From Roseomonas nitratireducens (GTDB lineage: Bacteria; Pseudomonadota; Alphaproteobacteria; Acetobacterales; Acetobacteraceae), in contig NZ_JAGIYZ010000030.1 in assembly GCF_017813355.1 (NCBI RefSeq), positions 1 to 42,564 of the forward strand: a stretch of DNA of 42,564 nucleotides, written 5' to 3'. The notes beneath the pieces are model-generated. The model was not told the DNA's origin, did not search any database, and saw only the letters and a program-made list of their open reading frames with translations. Of the stretch, positions 7,490 to 15,362 are shown piece after piece. The number at the start of each line of letters is the position of its first letter. Positions within the stretch are counted from its first letter, which is position 1. The position numbers and the translations under genes are program-made.

Positions 7490-9052
7490 CTACCACTCCC
7501 CGTAGAAGACGCCGGCCGCCTTGTGGCGGTCGGTGCGGAACTCGGCTTCCGCCCAGGTCAGCGTCGTCCGGCGCTTGAGCCCGGCGAACCAGCCGAGCAG
7601 CCGCTCGCGCATCGCCTCCCGCACGCCGTCGAGCGCGGGATCGGCGCCCCGGTCGTGGAATTCCTCCGGGTCGGCCACCAGGTCGAACAGCATCGGCCGC
7701 AGCCCGTCCGTCCAATGCACATATTTCCAGCGATTGGTGCGCACCATCCAGGCATGGTGGTGCCCGGTCGGCAGGCCGAGCCGCCGCCGCGCGCCGCGGA
7801 AGGTCCAGTCGAGCTCGCTGAAGACCGCGTCCCGCCAGCGCCCCGCCCCGCCACGCGTCAGCGGCAGCAGCGAACGCCCTTCCATCAGGTGCTCCGCCGG
7901 GTCGAGCCCCAGGGCATCGAGGATCGTCGGCGCCACGTCGATCGCCTCGACGAAGCGCTGGTCGACCGTGCCGCGCGTGGCCCCTGCCTCGGCCGAGGGA
8001 TCGAACAGGATCATCGGCACGCGCTGGATGCAGTCGTGGAACAGCTCCTTCTCCCCCAGCCAATGGTCGCCGAGGTAGTCGCCATGGTCGGAGGTGAAGA
8101 CCACCAGCGTGTCGTCCCACCGCCCGAGCCGTTCCAGCGTTTCCCACACCCGCCCCAGGTGATGGTCGAGCTGCGCGATCAGCCCCTGATAGGCGGGGCG
8201 GACAGCGGCGATGCAGTCGTCGTTCTGGAAGGATCGCGCGACTTCCTCGTTCTGGAATTCGCGCAGCACCGGGTGGATGTCGTTGCCGCGTTCGGCCGCG
8301 TCGCGCGCGACGGGCAGGCACTGGTCCGGTGAATACATGGCGTGCCAGGGCGCGGGCGCGATGTAGGGCCAGTGCGGCTTCACATAGGACAAATGCAGCA
8401 CCCAGGGCGTGTCGCCCTGCGCGGTGATGAAGTCGATGGCGCGGTCGGTGGTGTAGGCGGTCTCGCTGTGCTCCTCCCGCACCCGGGCGGGCAGGCGGGC
8501 GTTGCGCATCTTCCAGCCGTTCTGCGTGCGGCCCTGCTCGTCCGTCACGGCGATGACGTAGTCGGACCAGGGATCGCGGCAGTCGTAGCCCTTGGCGCGC
8601 AGCCAGTCGGCATAGGCGCTGTCGGTCTCGGCATGGTGGCCGTCATGCCGGTCGACCAGGCTGAACCAGCCTTCGCGCAGCAGCACGGCCAGCTCGTCCT
8701 GGCCATCAAGCAGCAGGCGCTTCATCCCGCGCGCATCGGGCAGCATGTGCGTCTTGCCGGCCAGGGCCAGCGTCCGCCCGCTCTCCCGCAGGTGCCAGCC
8801 CAGCGTGACCTCGCCGACGGACAGCGGCACCCGGTTGTGCGTCGCACCGTGGGAGGAGACGTAGCGCCCCGTATAGGCGCTCATGCGCGAAGGCCCGCAG
8901 ATGCCCGACTGCACATAGGCCTGCGCGAAGCGCACCCCGCGCGCCGCCAGCGCGTCGATGTTCGGCGTGCGCAGGAAGGGATGCCCCGCGCAGCCGAGGT
9001 GATCCCAGCGCAGCTGGTCGCACATGATGTAGAGCACGTTGCGGATGGTCAT
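7490..9052 (-). CDS. Sulfatase / phosphonate monoester hydrolase family enzyme
   Basis: A 520-residue alkaline phosphatase superfamily hydrolase. Seen: NVLYIMCDQLRWDHLG with the first metal-binding aspartate (Asp12), the maturation motif C52-G-P-S-R in which the cysteine would become formylglycine, and DTLVVFTSDHGDYLGDH with the second metal-site Asp/His pair. The overall length and the long C-terminal tail (LFDLVADPEEFHD and onwards) resemble rhizobial and Burkholderia phosphonate monoester hydrolases more than short arylsulfatases. No signal peptide, so cytoplasmic. Activity needs a formylglycine-generating enzyme, not seen here. Upstream lie a strong hairpin and a short leader-like reading frame (separate entries). 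Confidence 0.85.
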   Translation of the reverse strand: MTIRNVLYIMCDQLRWDHLGCAGHPFLRTPNIDALAARGVRFAQAYVQSGICGPSRMSAYTGRYVSSHGATHNRVPLSVGEVTLGWHLRESGRTLALAGKTHMLPDARGMKRLLLDGQDELAVLLREGWFSLVDRHDGHHAETDSAYADWLRAKGYDCRDPWSDYVIAVTDEQGRTQNGWKMRNARLPARVREEHSETAYTTDRAIDFITAQGDTPWVLHLSYVKPHWPYIAPAPWHAMYSPDQCLPVARDAAERGNDIHPVLREFQNEEVARSFQNDDCIAAVRPAYQGLIAQLDHHLGRVWETLERLGRWDDTLVVFTSDHGDYLGDHWLGEKELFHDCIQRVPMILFDPSAEAGATRGTVDQRFVEAIDVAPTILDALGLDPAEHLMEGRSLLPLTRGGAGRWRDAVFSELDWTFRGARRRLGLPTGHHHAWMVRTNRWKYVHWTDGLRPMLFDLVADPEEFHDRGADPALDGVREAMRERLLGWFAGLKRRTTLTWAEAEFRTDRHKAAGVFYGEW

Positions 9053-9105
9053 GCGCGGCCCCTGGCGTTCCCCGCGCGCAGCCTAGGACCCTGCCCCGAA
9101 ACGCA

Positions 9106-9137
9106 GAAGGCCCCGGAGGTTTCCCCCCGGAGCCTTC
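9106..9137 (-). terminator. Long GNRA-capped hairpin before the sulfatase gene
   Basis: On the minus strand GAAGGC (9137-9132) pairs with GCCTTC (9111-9106), and the inner bases continue the stem with two G-U wobbles up to a GAAA tetraloop, about 14 pairs in all. It is followed by TGCGTTTC. It sits between the 19-codon reading frame and the sulfatase start at 9052. It may end the substrate-binding protein transcript, or act as an attenuator for the sulfatase. Confidence 0.65.
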
Positions 9138-9187
9138 CCATCGCGTGGCCGGTCGTGCGGCCCGCGAAACCCTGGTGACCTGCCGGT

Positions 9188-9247
9188 TCAGAGGCCGGCA
9201 GTGATCCGGGCCACGGGCGCGACTGCCCGAATGAAGCGATGAGACAC
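9188..9247 (-). CDS. 19-residue leader-like peptide
   Basis: A short frame, GTG at 9247 to TGA at 9188, giving MSHRFIRAVAPVARITAGL. It is worth annotating because the 14 bases AAAGGAGGTGATCC, the full complement of the 16S rRNA 3' end, stand one base before the GTG with the GGAGG core 7 bases away, ideal spacing. It lies 68 bases past the substrate-binding protein stop and ends 50 bases before the strong hairpin at 9137, with the sulfatase start 135 bases past its stop. This order (strong ribosome site, short peptide, hairpin, enzyme) fits a leader peptide, though there is no run of one amino acid; arginine (3) and alanine (4) dominate. It could also be a small protein made from the 3' end of the transporter mRNA. 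Function unknown. Confidence 0.6.
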   Translation of the reverse strand: MSHRFIRAVAPVARITAGL

Positions 9248-9248
9248 C

Positions 9249-9262
9249 GGATCACCTCCTTT
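9249..9262 (-). promoter_or_regulatory. Maximal Shine-Dalgarno sequence
   Basis: AAAGGAGGTGATCC on the minus strand is complementary over 14 bases to the 3' tail of 16S rRNA, far longer than any other ribosome site in this window. It is followed after one G by the GTG of the 19-residue peptide. Read on the plus strand the same bases equal the 16S 3' tail itself. Confidence 0.8.
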
Positions 9263-9315
9263 CGTTTGTTGACGCCGCGATGCTGCACCGCATCGCCGCC
9301 GCGCCGCAACCGGAA

Positions 9316-10434
9316 TCAGGAGATCTCGGCGTAGGAGCCGTTGCGCCAGATGTAGAAGACGTAGTCCGGCACGGTCACGTCGCCCTTCTGGTCGAAGGAG
9401 ATGTCGCCCAGCACCGACGGCCACGGCCCCTGCGCCTTCAGCGCCGCGGCGAGCCGGCGCGGATCGACGCCGTTGGTGCGACGCGCGGCTTCCGCGAAGA
9501 TCTGGATCGCCGCGTAGGTGTAGAGCACATAGCCTTCCGGATCGACGTTGCGGGCGCGGAAGCGCGCGACCACCTGCGCCGCCGTCGGCCGCCGGCGCGG
9601 GTCGGAGGAGAAGGTCATCAGCGTGCCTTCGCCGGCCGGGCCCGAGATCTGCCAGAACTCGTTCGTCACCAGCGCGTCGCCGCCGATGAGCGTGACGTTC
9701 ATCCCCTGCTCCTTGGCCTGGCGGATGATGAGCCCGCCTTCCGTGTGGTAGCCGCCGAGGTAGATGACATCGATGTTCGCCGCCTTCATGCGGCTGACCA
9801 GCGCGTTGTAGTCGCGCTCGCCCGGCGTGTAGGCGGCGTACATCGCCTCCTGCATCCCGCCCGCGTTCAGCGCCTTCTTGGTCTCGTCCGCCAGGCCCTT
9901 CCCGTAGGCCGAGTTGTCATGGAGGATCGCGACGCGCCGCTGGCGCATGTTCTGCAGGATGTAGCGGCCCGCCACCTGGCCCTGCTGGTCGTCGCGGCCG
10001 CAGACGCGGAAGGTGTTCCACTTGCCTTCGTCGGTGAAGCGCGGGTTGGTCGAGGCCGGCGACATCTGCAGCACGCCTTCCTCGGCATAGACGTCGCGCG
10101 CGGGGATCGAGGAGCCGGAGCAGAAATGGCCGGCGACGAAGCTCACGCGCCGCGAGGCGAGCTGGTTCGCCACGCTCACCGCCTGGCGCGGATCGCAGGC
10201 ATCGTCGCCGACCTCGAGCGCCAGTTGCCGGCCGAGCACGCCGCCGGCCGCGTTGATGTCGGTGACCGCCTGGGTCGCGCCTTCGCGCATCTGCGTGCCG
10301 AAGGCGGCGTACTGGCCGGTCATGGGCCCGGCGGTCGCGATGCGGATCGGGCCAGTGCCCTGCGCCAGGGCGCCGCGCCCGATCGCGAAGGTCGAGAGGC
10401 CTGCGCCGAGGATGAGCCTGCGTGTGGTCAGCAT
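9316..10434 (-). CDS. ABC transporter substrate-binding protein (LivK-like)
   Basis: A 372-residue periplasmic binding protein of the branched-chain amino acid (HAAT) type. The N terminus has a twin-arginine-like signal (LTTRRLILGAGLSTFAIG) cleaved near GALAQG, then GPIRIATAGPMTGQYAAFGTQMREGATQAVTDINAAGG, the classical start of the family, and DDACDPRQAVSVANQL, ILHDNSAYGKGLADETKKAL and YLGGYHTEGGLIIRQAKEQG in the expected order. It would capture a small amino acid or related ligand and deliver it to a LivHM permease. No permease adjoins it; a livHMGF set without a binding protein lies 10 kb away. It is divergent from the SH3 lipoprotein gene, with 241 bases between, in which I see no clear promoter or operator. 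Confidence 0.9.
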   Translation of the reverse strand: MLTTRRLILGAGLSTFAIGRGALAQGTGPIRIATAGPMTGQYAAFGTQMREGATQAVTDINAAGGVLGRQLALEVGDDACDPRQAVSVANQLASRRVSFVAGHFCSGSSIPARDVYAEEGVLQMSPASTNPRFTDEGKWNTFRVCGRDDQQGQVAGRYILQNMRQRRVAILHDNSAYGKGLADETKKALNAGGMQEAMYAAYTPGERDYNALVSRMKAANIDVIYLGGYHTEGGLIIRQAKEQGMNVTLIGGDALVTNEFWQISGPAGEGTLMTFSSDPRRRPTAAQVVARFRARNVDPEGYVLYTYAAIQIFAEAARRTNGVDPRRLAAALKAQGPWPSVLGDISFDQKGDVTVPDYVFYIWRNGSYAEIS

Positions 10435-10675
10435 GCGCGTTCTGTCCCCCTGTTCGTTGTGCGGCCGCCTGCGCGCCGGAATGGCGCGGCGGGACGCGGA
10501 CCGGCGGAGGTTACGCCAGTTCCGCGGCGCCTGGCACCAGCCCTGTTCGGCGGGGCGGCCGGGGCGCGGGAGTGATCCTTCGCACGCTTCGGGCGCGGGC
10601 CGCGCGAAGCGCTCTGGATCGGCGCGGCGGGGACTGTTACCGTGTCTCGTTGCCCAGCGCCTTGGAGTATTTTTG

Positions 10676-11692
10676 ATGCGCGCCAAGCTCCGTCGCACCG
10701 TCGCCAGCGTCACCGCCGCCGCCATGCTCGCGGGCTGCGTCTCAACCCAGGCGTCGCGCATCGGCGTCGACGACGGGCGGGACGCCTGCCGCGCCCAGGT
10801 CGTCGCGCTCGACAGCACCGGCGACTTCTTCGGCGAGGACATCCTGCGCGGGGCCGCCATCGGCGCCGGCACGGGTGCCATCGCGGGCGGGCTGCTCGCC
10901 GCCGCCACCGGGCGGCGCGGCAGCGACATCCTTGCGGGGGCCGCGATCGGCGCCGTCGCGGGCGGCATCATCGGCGGCACCGCCGGCTACATCCAGGCCC
11001 GCCAGCGCCAGGCGCAGGACCAGGCCGGGCTGATGATGGCCGTGGGCGGCGACCTTCGCGCCGAGAACGCGCAACTCGACCGCACCCAGCTCGCCTTCAA
11101 CCAGCTGGTCGATTGCCGCGTGCTGCAGGCCCAGCGCATCCGCAACGACGTCCGCGGCGGGCGCCTGTCCCGCGACCAGGGGCTCTCGCTGCTGTCCTAC
11201 CAGCGCGACCTGATGCGCCGCGACGTCGCGCTGGCGCGCAGCATCAACGAGAAGATCGGCACCCGCGGCGCCGAGTTCGACACCGCGATCGAGACCATCG
11301 CGCCCGGCACCAAGCAGGCCGTCACCGGCGCGCGCGTGAGCCAGCCGCAGCCGGTCTCGGCGCGCGTCTCGGCGCCCATCCGCATCCGCCCGGAAGGCAA
11401 CTCGCCGCAGATCGGCCAGCTGAACCCGCAGGAACAGGTCACCGTTCGCCCGGCGGAAGGCAACTTCGCCCTGGTCGAGACATCCTCCGGCGTGCGCGGC
11501 TATGTCCCCGCCTCGGCGGTCGGCGTGCGCGGGCTGGGCAGCCCGACGGCGGCGGTCGGCGGCGGGCGCGGGCAGGATGGCGAGTTCCGCCAGCTCGCGG
11601 CGACCAACATCGCCCGGCGCGACAACTTCGCCGAGAGCGTGCAGAACGCCGACCGGCTGGCCCAGGGCCAGGGCTTCGAGCTGGCGGGCTGA
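10676..11692 (+). CDS. Lipoprotein with glycine zipper and SH3-like domain
   Basis: A 338-residue protein starting at ATG 10676, with GGAG 8 bases upstream. Seen: a lipoprotein signal with lipobox LAGC (Cys21); a glycine-zipper stretch around residues 55-100 with many GxxxG repeats (GAAIGAGTGAIAGG and GAAIGAVAGGIIGG), which suggests membrane association or oligomerisation; a helical middle; and a C-terminal bacterial SH3 domain (SAPIRIRPEGNSPQIGQL to GVRGYVPASAVG) of the kind that binds cell-wall peptides. It should sit in the envelope. Its stop codon is in the same reading frame as, and 6 bases before, the start of the WD40-caspase gene, so the two are probably made together. Confidence 0.8.
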   Translation: MRAKLRRTVASVTAAAMLAGCVSTQASRIGVDDGRDACRAQVVALDSTGDFFGEDILRGAAIGAGTGAIAGGLLAAATGRRGSDILAGAAIGAVAGGIIGGTAGYIQARQRQAQDQAGLMMAVGGDLRAENAQLDRTQLAFNQLVDCRVLQAQRIRNDVRGGRLSRDQGLSLLSYQRDLMRRDVALARSINEKIGTRGAEFDTAIETIAPGTKQAVTGARVSQPQPVSARVSAPIRIRPEGNSPQIGQLNPQEQVTVRPAEGNFALVETSSGVRGYVPASAVGVRGLGSPTAAVGGGRGQDGEFRQLAATNIARRDNFAESVQNADRLAQGQGFELAG

Positions 11693-11698
11693 TCGGCC

Positions 11699-14600
11699 AT
11701 GACGAGGGCTGAGGGGGCGTCGCCTCCTCAGGACACGCGGGCTGCAATCGAGGGGGCGCTGCCCCCTCGAACTCCCCCGGCAGGGGACAAGGGTCCCCTG
11801 CACCCGCCTTCCGTTTGGCGCCGGCTCGTCGCGGGCATCGCGATCGCGCTGACGGCGGGGATTGCGCTGGCGCAGGCGCCGCCGAGCGAACCGCCGCAGC
11901 AGCCTTTCCTCCGCATCGAGGCCGAGGCGCATATCGCCAACGTCGCGCGGCTCGCCACCGACGCGGCAGGCACCACCCTCGCCACCGTGTCGGACGACAA
12001 GACCGTCCGCATCTGGAACCTGCCCGAAGGCTCCCAGCGCCTGGTCATCCGCCCGCCGATCGGGCCCGGGCCGGAAGGGGAACTCTACGCCGCGGCGCTG
12101 TCGCCGGACGGGGCGCGGCTCGTCGTCGGCGGCTTCACGGCGCGCAGCTGGGACAATTCCTTCGGCCTGTACATCTACGATGCCCGCACGGGGCGGCTGT
12201 TCGCCCGGCTGATGGGGCTCGACGCGCCGGCGAACCACATCGCCTTCTCCCCCGATGGGCGGCGCATCGCGGCCGGGCTGTCGGGCCGCGCGGGCGTGAA
12301 GGTGTGGGACGCGACGAACGGCCGCGTCCTGTTCGAGGATCGCGGCTTCACCGGCCCCGTCCGCATGGTCGCCTTCGACCGCGCCGGGCGGCTCGCCGCG
12401 AGCGCCGCGGACGGCACGGTGCGCCTGTACGGCGCCGACCACCGGCAACTCGCCAACCGCGTGCCGGTCCAGGGCGGGCGGCCCTTCGGCATCGCCTTCT
12501 CCCCCGACGCGGCGCTGCTCGCGGTGGGCTTCGAGAACCGGCTGCGCGTGGAGATCCTGTCCACCGCCGACCTGCGGACCCTGTTTGCGCCCGACGTGAC
12601 GGGGCTCACGGGGGAAGGGCTTCCCGCCATCGCCTGGGCGCATGACGGGCAGGGCGGCGTGCAGTTGCACGCGGCGGGCTACGCCAGGCATGCGCGGGGC
12701 GGCCCGGTCGGGCCCGCGCCCGCCGTGCCGCAGGGGGGCGCGACCTCCCGCGCCCCGGCCGCGCCAAGCCAGGGCGGGCGCGGCATCAACGTCCGCGAAC
12801 AGCAGCCGCCGCCGGCGCCGTCGACGAACGCCGCGCCGCAGCAGGCCGCGCCGCCGCCGCCCTCGGCCGCCGCCGCACCCGAGGCGCCGCGCGAATTCGT
12901 CATCCGCCGCTGGGGCGATTTCGGCCTGGGCGCCGCCACCGACATCCCCGCGGCGCGCGACGCGATATCCCACCTGCTGCCGCTGCCGCAGGGCGGGCTT
13001 GTCTATGCCGCGGCCGATCCGGGTTGGGGGCGGCTCGCCCCCGATGGCGCGGTGGCGATCGCGCCGCGCCCGCCGGGCGGGGATTTCCGCAACACGGGCG
13101 TGACGCTCGCCGTCTCGGCGGATGGCACCAAGGCGCGCTTCACCCTGCGCGCGGGCGGCACGCCGCTTGTGTTCGACCCGCTCGGCGGCACGCTCTCCGC
13201 CTGGCAGGGCGATGGCGGCTTCGCCCCGGCGCGGACCGAGACGGCGCGCATCCGCGTGCTCGACTGGCAGGGATCGAACCGCCCGCGCCTGGGCAACGTG
13301 CCGCTGCGGCTGGGGGAGGGCGAATTCGCCCGCAGCCTCGCCATCCTGGTGCGGGAGGACGGCTTCCTCCTCGGCACCGACACCCATCTCCGGCTCTTCG
13401 ACGCCGCCGGGCGGCTCATCGATTCCGTCGAGACGCCGGGCACCGTCTGGGGCGTGACCGTCGCGGGGGATACCGGCATCGCGGCGCTCGGCGACGGCAC
13501 CATCCGCTGGTACCGCTTCGAGGCCGGCGCGCTGCGCGAGGTCGCGGCCCTGTTCGTCCATGCCGAGACGCTGCGCTGGGCGCTCTGGACGCCGGAAGGG
13601 CTGTTCGACCACGCGCCCAATGGCGGGCAGGAACTGGTCGGCGTGCACCTCAATGGCGGGCGCAACCAGACGCCCGAATGGGCATCCTTCCAGCAGGCCT
13701 ATCGCGCGCTCTATGCCCCGCGCGCGGTGCGCGGGCGGATCGCGGGGGATTTCGCCCCGGCACGCGAACGCCTGACGCAGCTGGGCGAGGTGCGCAGTCG
13801 CATCGGCCGCCTGCCGACGCTCGCCGCCGGCAGCCTCTGCGCCGTGGTGGGGGAGGAATGCCAGCCGCTGGCCTTGGACGCGCGCAACCTGCCCGACGGC
13901 GCGCGCGCGCTGCGCATGGCCTTCACGGCGACCGACCGCGGCCTCGGCTTCGGGCCGCTCGACGTGCTGGTGAACGACCGCATCGCCGCCCGTGCCGAGC
14001 CCTCGGCCGGGGAGTCCAGCGTCGAGGTCCCGCTCGATGGCGGCACCAACCGCATCGCGACGCGGCTCTACGCCAGCGACGGCGCGCTGTTCGCCGAAGG
14101 CCCCGCGCTGCTGCTGCGCCGGCCCGGGGAACCCGAGGCGCCGCCCGGCGCGGGCCGGCTGCTCGTGCTCGCGATCGGGGTGAACCAGCATGCGCTGGCG
14201 GAGCTGAACCTGCGCTTCGCGGTGCCGGACGCGAATGCCGTGGGCGATGCGCTGCGCGCCGGCGGCAACGGGCTGTTCCGGGAGGTGGAGGTGCGCACCC
14301 TGCCCGATGCGCGGGCGACGCGGCGCGGCATCCTCGACGCGCTCGCCGCCGCGGCGCGGGACACGGCGCCGGCGGACACCTTCATCCTGTACATCGCCGG
14401 GCACGGCGTGGTGGCGCAGCCGGGCAACCGCTTCCTGTTCCTGCCCTCGGACATCCGCGACATGAGCAGCATGGCGTCGGTGCGGCAGCAGGGGATCGAC
14501 GACGGCACGCTGGTCGCCGCCCTGGCGCGCATCCGCGCGCGCGACGCCTTCATCATGATCGACACCTGCTACGCCGGGCAGATCGACATCGACCAGCTGG

Positions 14601-14893
14601 CCGCGATCGGCAACGACACCGGGCGCTTCCTGCTCGCCGCGTCATCCTCGGTGCAGGAGGCGCTCGATTCCTACGACGACCGCAACGGCGTCTTCGCCTA
14701 TGCGCTGATGGAAGGGCTGCGCGGGCGCGCGGCGGTGGATGCCGAAGGGCGCGTGACGGCGTTGGCACTGGGCGAATGGGTGATGCGCCGCGTGCCGCAA
14801 TTGGCGCGGGAGAAGGGGCACCAGCAGAACGCGGTGTTCCGCGCCGCGCAGCGCGACCTGCGGTCCTTCGCGCTGGGCCAGGTTCAGCGCTAG
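11699..14893 (+). CDS. WD40-repeat protein with C-terminal caspase (peptidase C14) domain
   Basis: A 1064-residue protein. After a 38-residue low-complexity N terminus comes a signal-like hydrophobic segment (RRLVAGIAIALTAGIALAQA, about residues 41-60). Residues 70-335 carry WD40-type repeats (LATVSDDKTVRIWNL, AFSPDGRRIAAGL, AASAADGTVRLYGAD); residues 337-398 are a Pro/Ala linker; more beta-propeller-like sequence follows to about residue 700. From residue 820 a caspase/metacaspase fold is clear: LLVLAIGVNQH, His902 in YIAGHG and Cys957 in IDTCYAG give the catalytic dyad. It is likely an exported, self-regulated cysteine protease with a propeller sensor. ATG 11699 is the only start upstream of the hydrophobic segment; the first 35 codons run through two hairpin repeats. 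Targets are unknown. Confidence 0.85.
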   Translation: MTRAEGASPPQDTRAAIEGALPPRTPPAGDKGPLHPPSVWRRLVAGIAIALTAGIALAQAPPSEPPQQPFLRIEAEAHIANVARLATDAAGTTLATVSDDKTVRIWNLPEGSQRLVIRPPIGPGPEGELYAAALSPDGARLVVGGFTARSWDNSFGLYIYDARTGRLFARLMGLDAPANHIAFSPDGRRIAAGLSGRAGVKVWDATNGRVLFEDRGFTGPVRMVAFDRAGRLAASAADGTVRLYGADHRQLANRVPVQGGRPFGIAFSPDAALLAVGFENRLRVEILSTADLRTLFAPDVTGLTGEGLPAIAWAHDGQGGVQLHAAGYARHARGGPVGPAPAVPQGGATSRAPAAPSQGGRGINVREQQPPPAPSTNAAPQQAAPPPPSAAAAPEAPREFVIRRWGDFGLGAATDIPAARDAISHLLPLPQGGLVYAAADPGWGRLAPDGAVAIAPRPPGGDFRNTGVTLAVSADGTKARFTLRAGGTPLVFDPLGGTLSAWQGDGGFAPARTETARIRVLDWQGSNRPRLGNVPLRLGEGEFARSLAILVREDGFLLGTDTHLRLFDAAGRLIDSVETPGTVWGVTVAGDTGIAALGDGTIRWYRFEAGALREVAALFVHAETLRWALWTPEGLFDHAPNGGQELVGVHLNGGRNQTPEWASFQQAYRALYAPRAVRGRIAGDFAPARERLTQLGEVRSRIGRLPTLAAGSLCAVVGEECQPLALDARNLPDGARALRMAFTATDRGLGFGPLDVLVNDRIAARAEPSAGESSVEVPLDGGTNRIATRLYASDGALFAEGPALLLRRPGEPEAPPGAGRLLVLAIGVNQHALAELNLRFAVPDANAVGDALRAGGNGLFREVEVRTLPDARATRRGILDALAAAARDTAPADTFILYIAGHGVVAQPGNRFLFLPSDIRDMSSMASVRQQGIDDGTLVAALARIRARDAFIMIDTCYAGQIDIDQLAAIGNDTGRFLLAASSSVQEALDSYDDRNGVFAYALMEGLRGRAAVDAEGRVTALALGEWVMRRVPQLAREKGHQQNAVFRAAQRDLRSFALGQVQR
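11748..11801 (+). repeat. Twin perfect GC hairpins (intergenic-type repeat) inside the caspase gene 5' end
   Basis: TCGAGGGGGC (11748-11757) pairs perfectly with GCCCCCTCGA (11761-11770) around GCT, and GCAGGGGAC (11780-11788) pairs with GTCCCCTGC (11793-11801) around AAGG. From memory such G/C-run hairpin pairs are common between genes in Acetobacteraceae. Here they are read as codons 17-35 of the WD40-caspase gene, and may slow translation or transcription between it and the lipoprotein gene. Confidence 0.55.
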
Positions 14894-14900
14894 GGCGCGG

Positions 14901-15341
14901 TCAACGAAGGATCATCGGCGCCAGGACCGGTGCCATCAGCATCTCGAACTCGAGGTTCGTCGCGCTGACGATGTTCTCGACAATGAGGCCGTCGCGCAGG
15001 CGCGCCACATGCGTCTCGTCGAACAGGATGACGCGGCCGGTGGCGGCGACGCCGAAGAAATCCGCGGCGTGGCGCTGACGGGAGTGGAAGCGCGTCACCA
15101 CGCGCGTGCCGTCCGACGACGCGAACTGGTCGATGATGCGCACCGGCGCCTCGGCGGGGAAGGCGGCGACGAAGGCCTGGATGATGCCCTTGTATTCATC
15201 GAGCCCGTCGATCGGCCCCATCGGCTTCAGGCCGGTTATGCCCTGGATGCGCGGATGCGCCGTGGCGTCCGCCGCGGCGAGGTCGGCGCGGCCGAGAAAG
15301 TCCTCGACGAAGCGGCGCACGGTGGCGAGGGGGTCGGTCAT
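14901..15341 (-). CDS. SnoaL-like / ester cyclase-type NTF2-fold protein
   Basis: A 146-residue protein of the NTF2-like superfamily: VRRFVEDFLGRADLAAADATAHPRI opens as the usual long helix, followed by GLDEYKGIIQAFVAAFPAEAPVRIIDQFASSDGTRVVTRFHSRQRH and later RVILFDETHVARLRDGLIVENI, which is the order seen in SnoaL-type polyketide cyclases and related hydrolases. AGGAG lies 7 bases before the ATG. It follows the SDR-like gene by 21 bases on the same strand, and both face the divergent LysR gene, so they probably form one LysR-controlled unit acting on a small organic molecule. The reaction cannot be told. Confidence 0.75.
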   Translation of the reverse strand: MTDPLATVRRFVEDFLGRADLAAADATAHPRIQGITGLKPMGPIDGLDEYKGIIQAFVAAFPAEAPVRIIDQFASSDGTRVVTRFHSRQRHAADFFGVAATGRVILFDETHVARLRDGLIVENIVSATNLEFEMLMAPVLAPMILR

Positions 15342-15362
15342 GGGCAGGCTCCTGGGGAGGGT

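Noticed and set aside
9249..9262. A 16S rRNA 3' fragment on the plus strand
   Set aside because: The 14 bases equal the 16S tail but the bases before them do not match any 16S helix, so it is not an rRNA remnant.
10742..14404. A 1220-codon open frame on the minus strand
   Set aside because: It is the mirror of the SH3-lipoprotein and WD40-caspase genes; the translation is Arg/Ala/Gly rich with no domain, whereas the plus strand has a lipobox, WD40 repeats and a caspase dyad.
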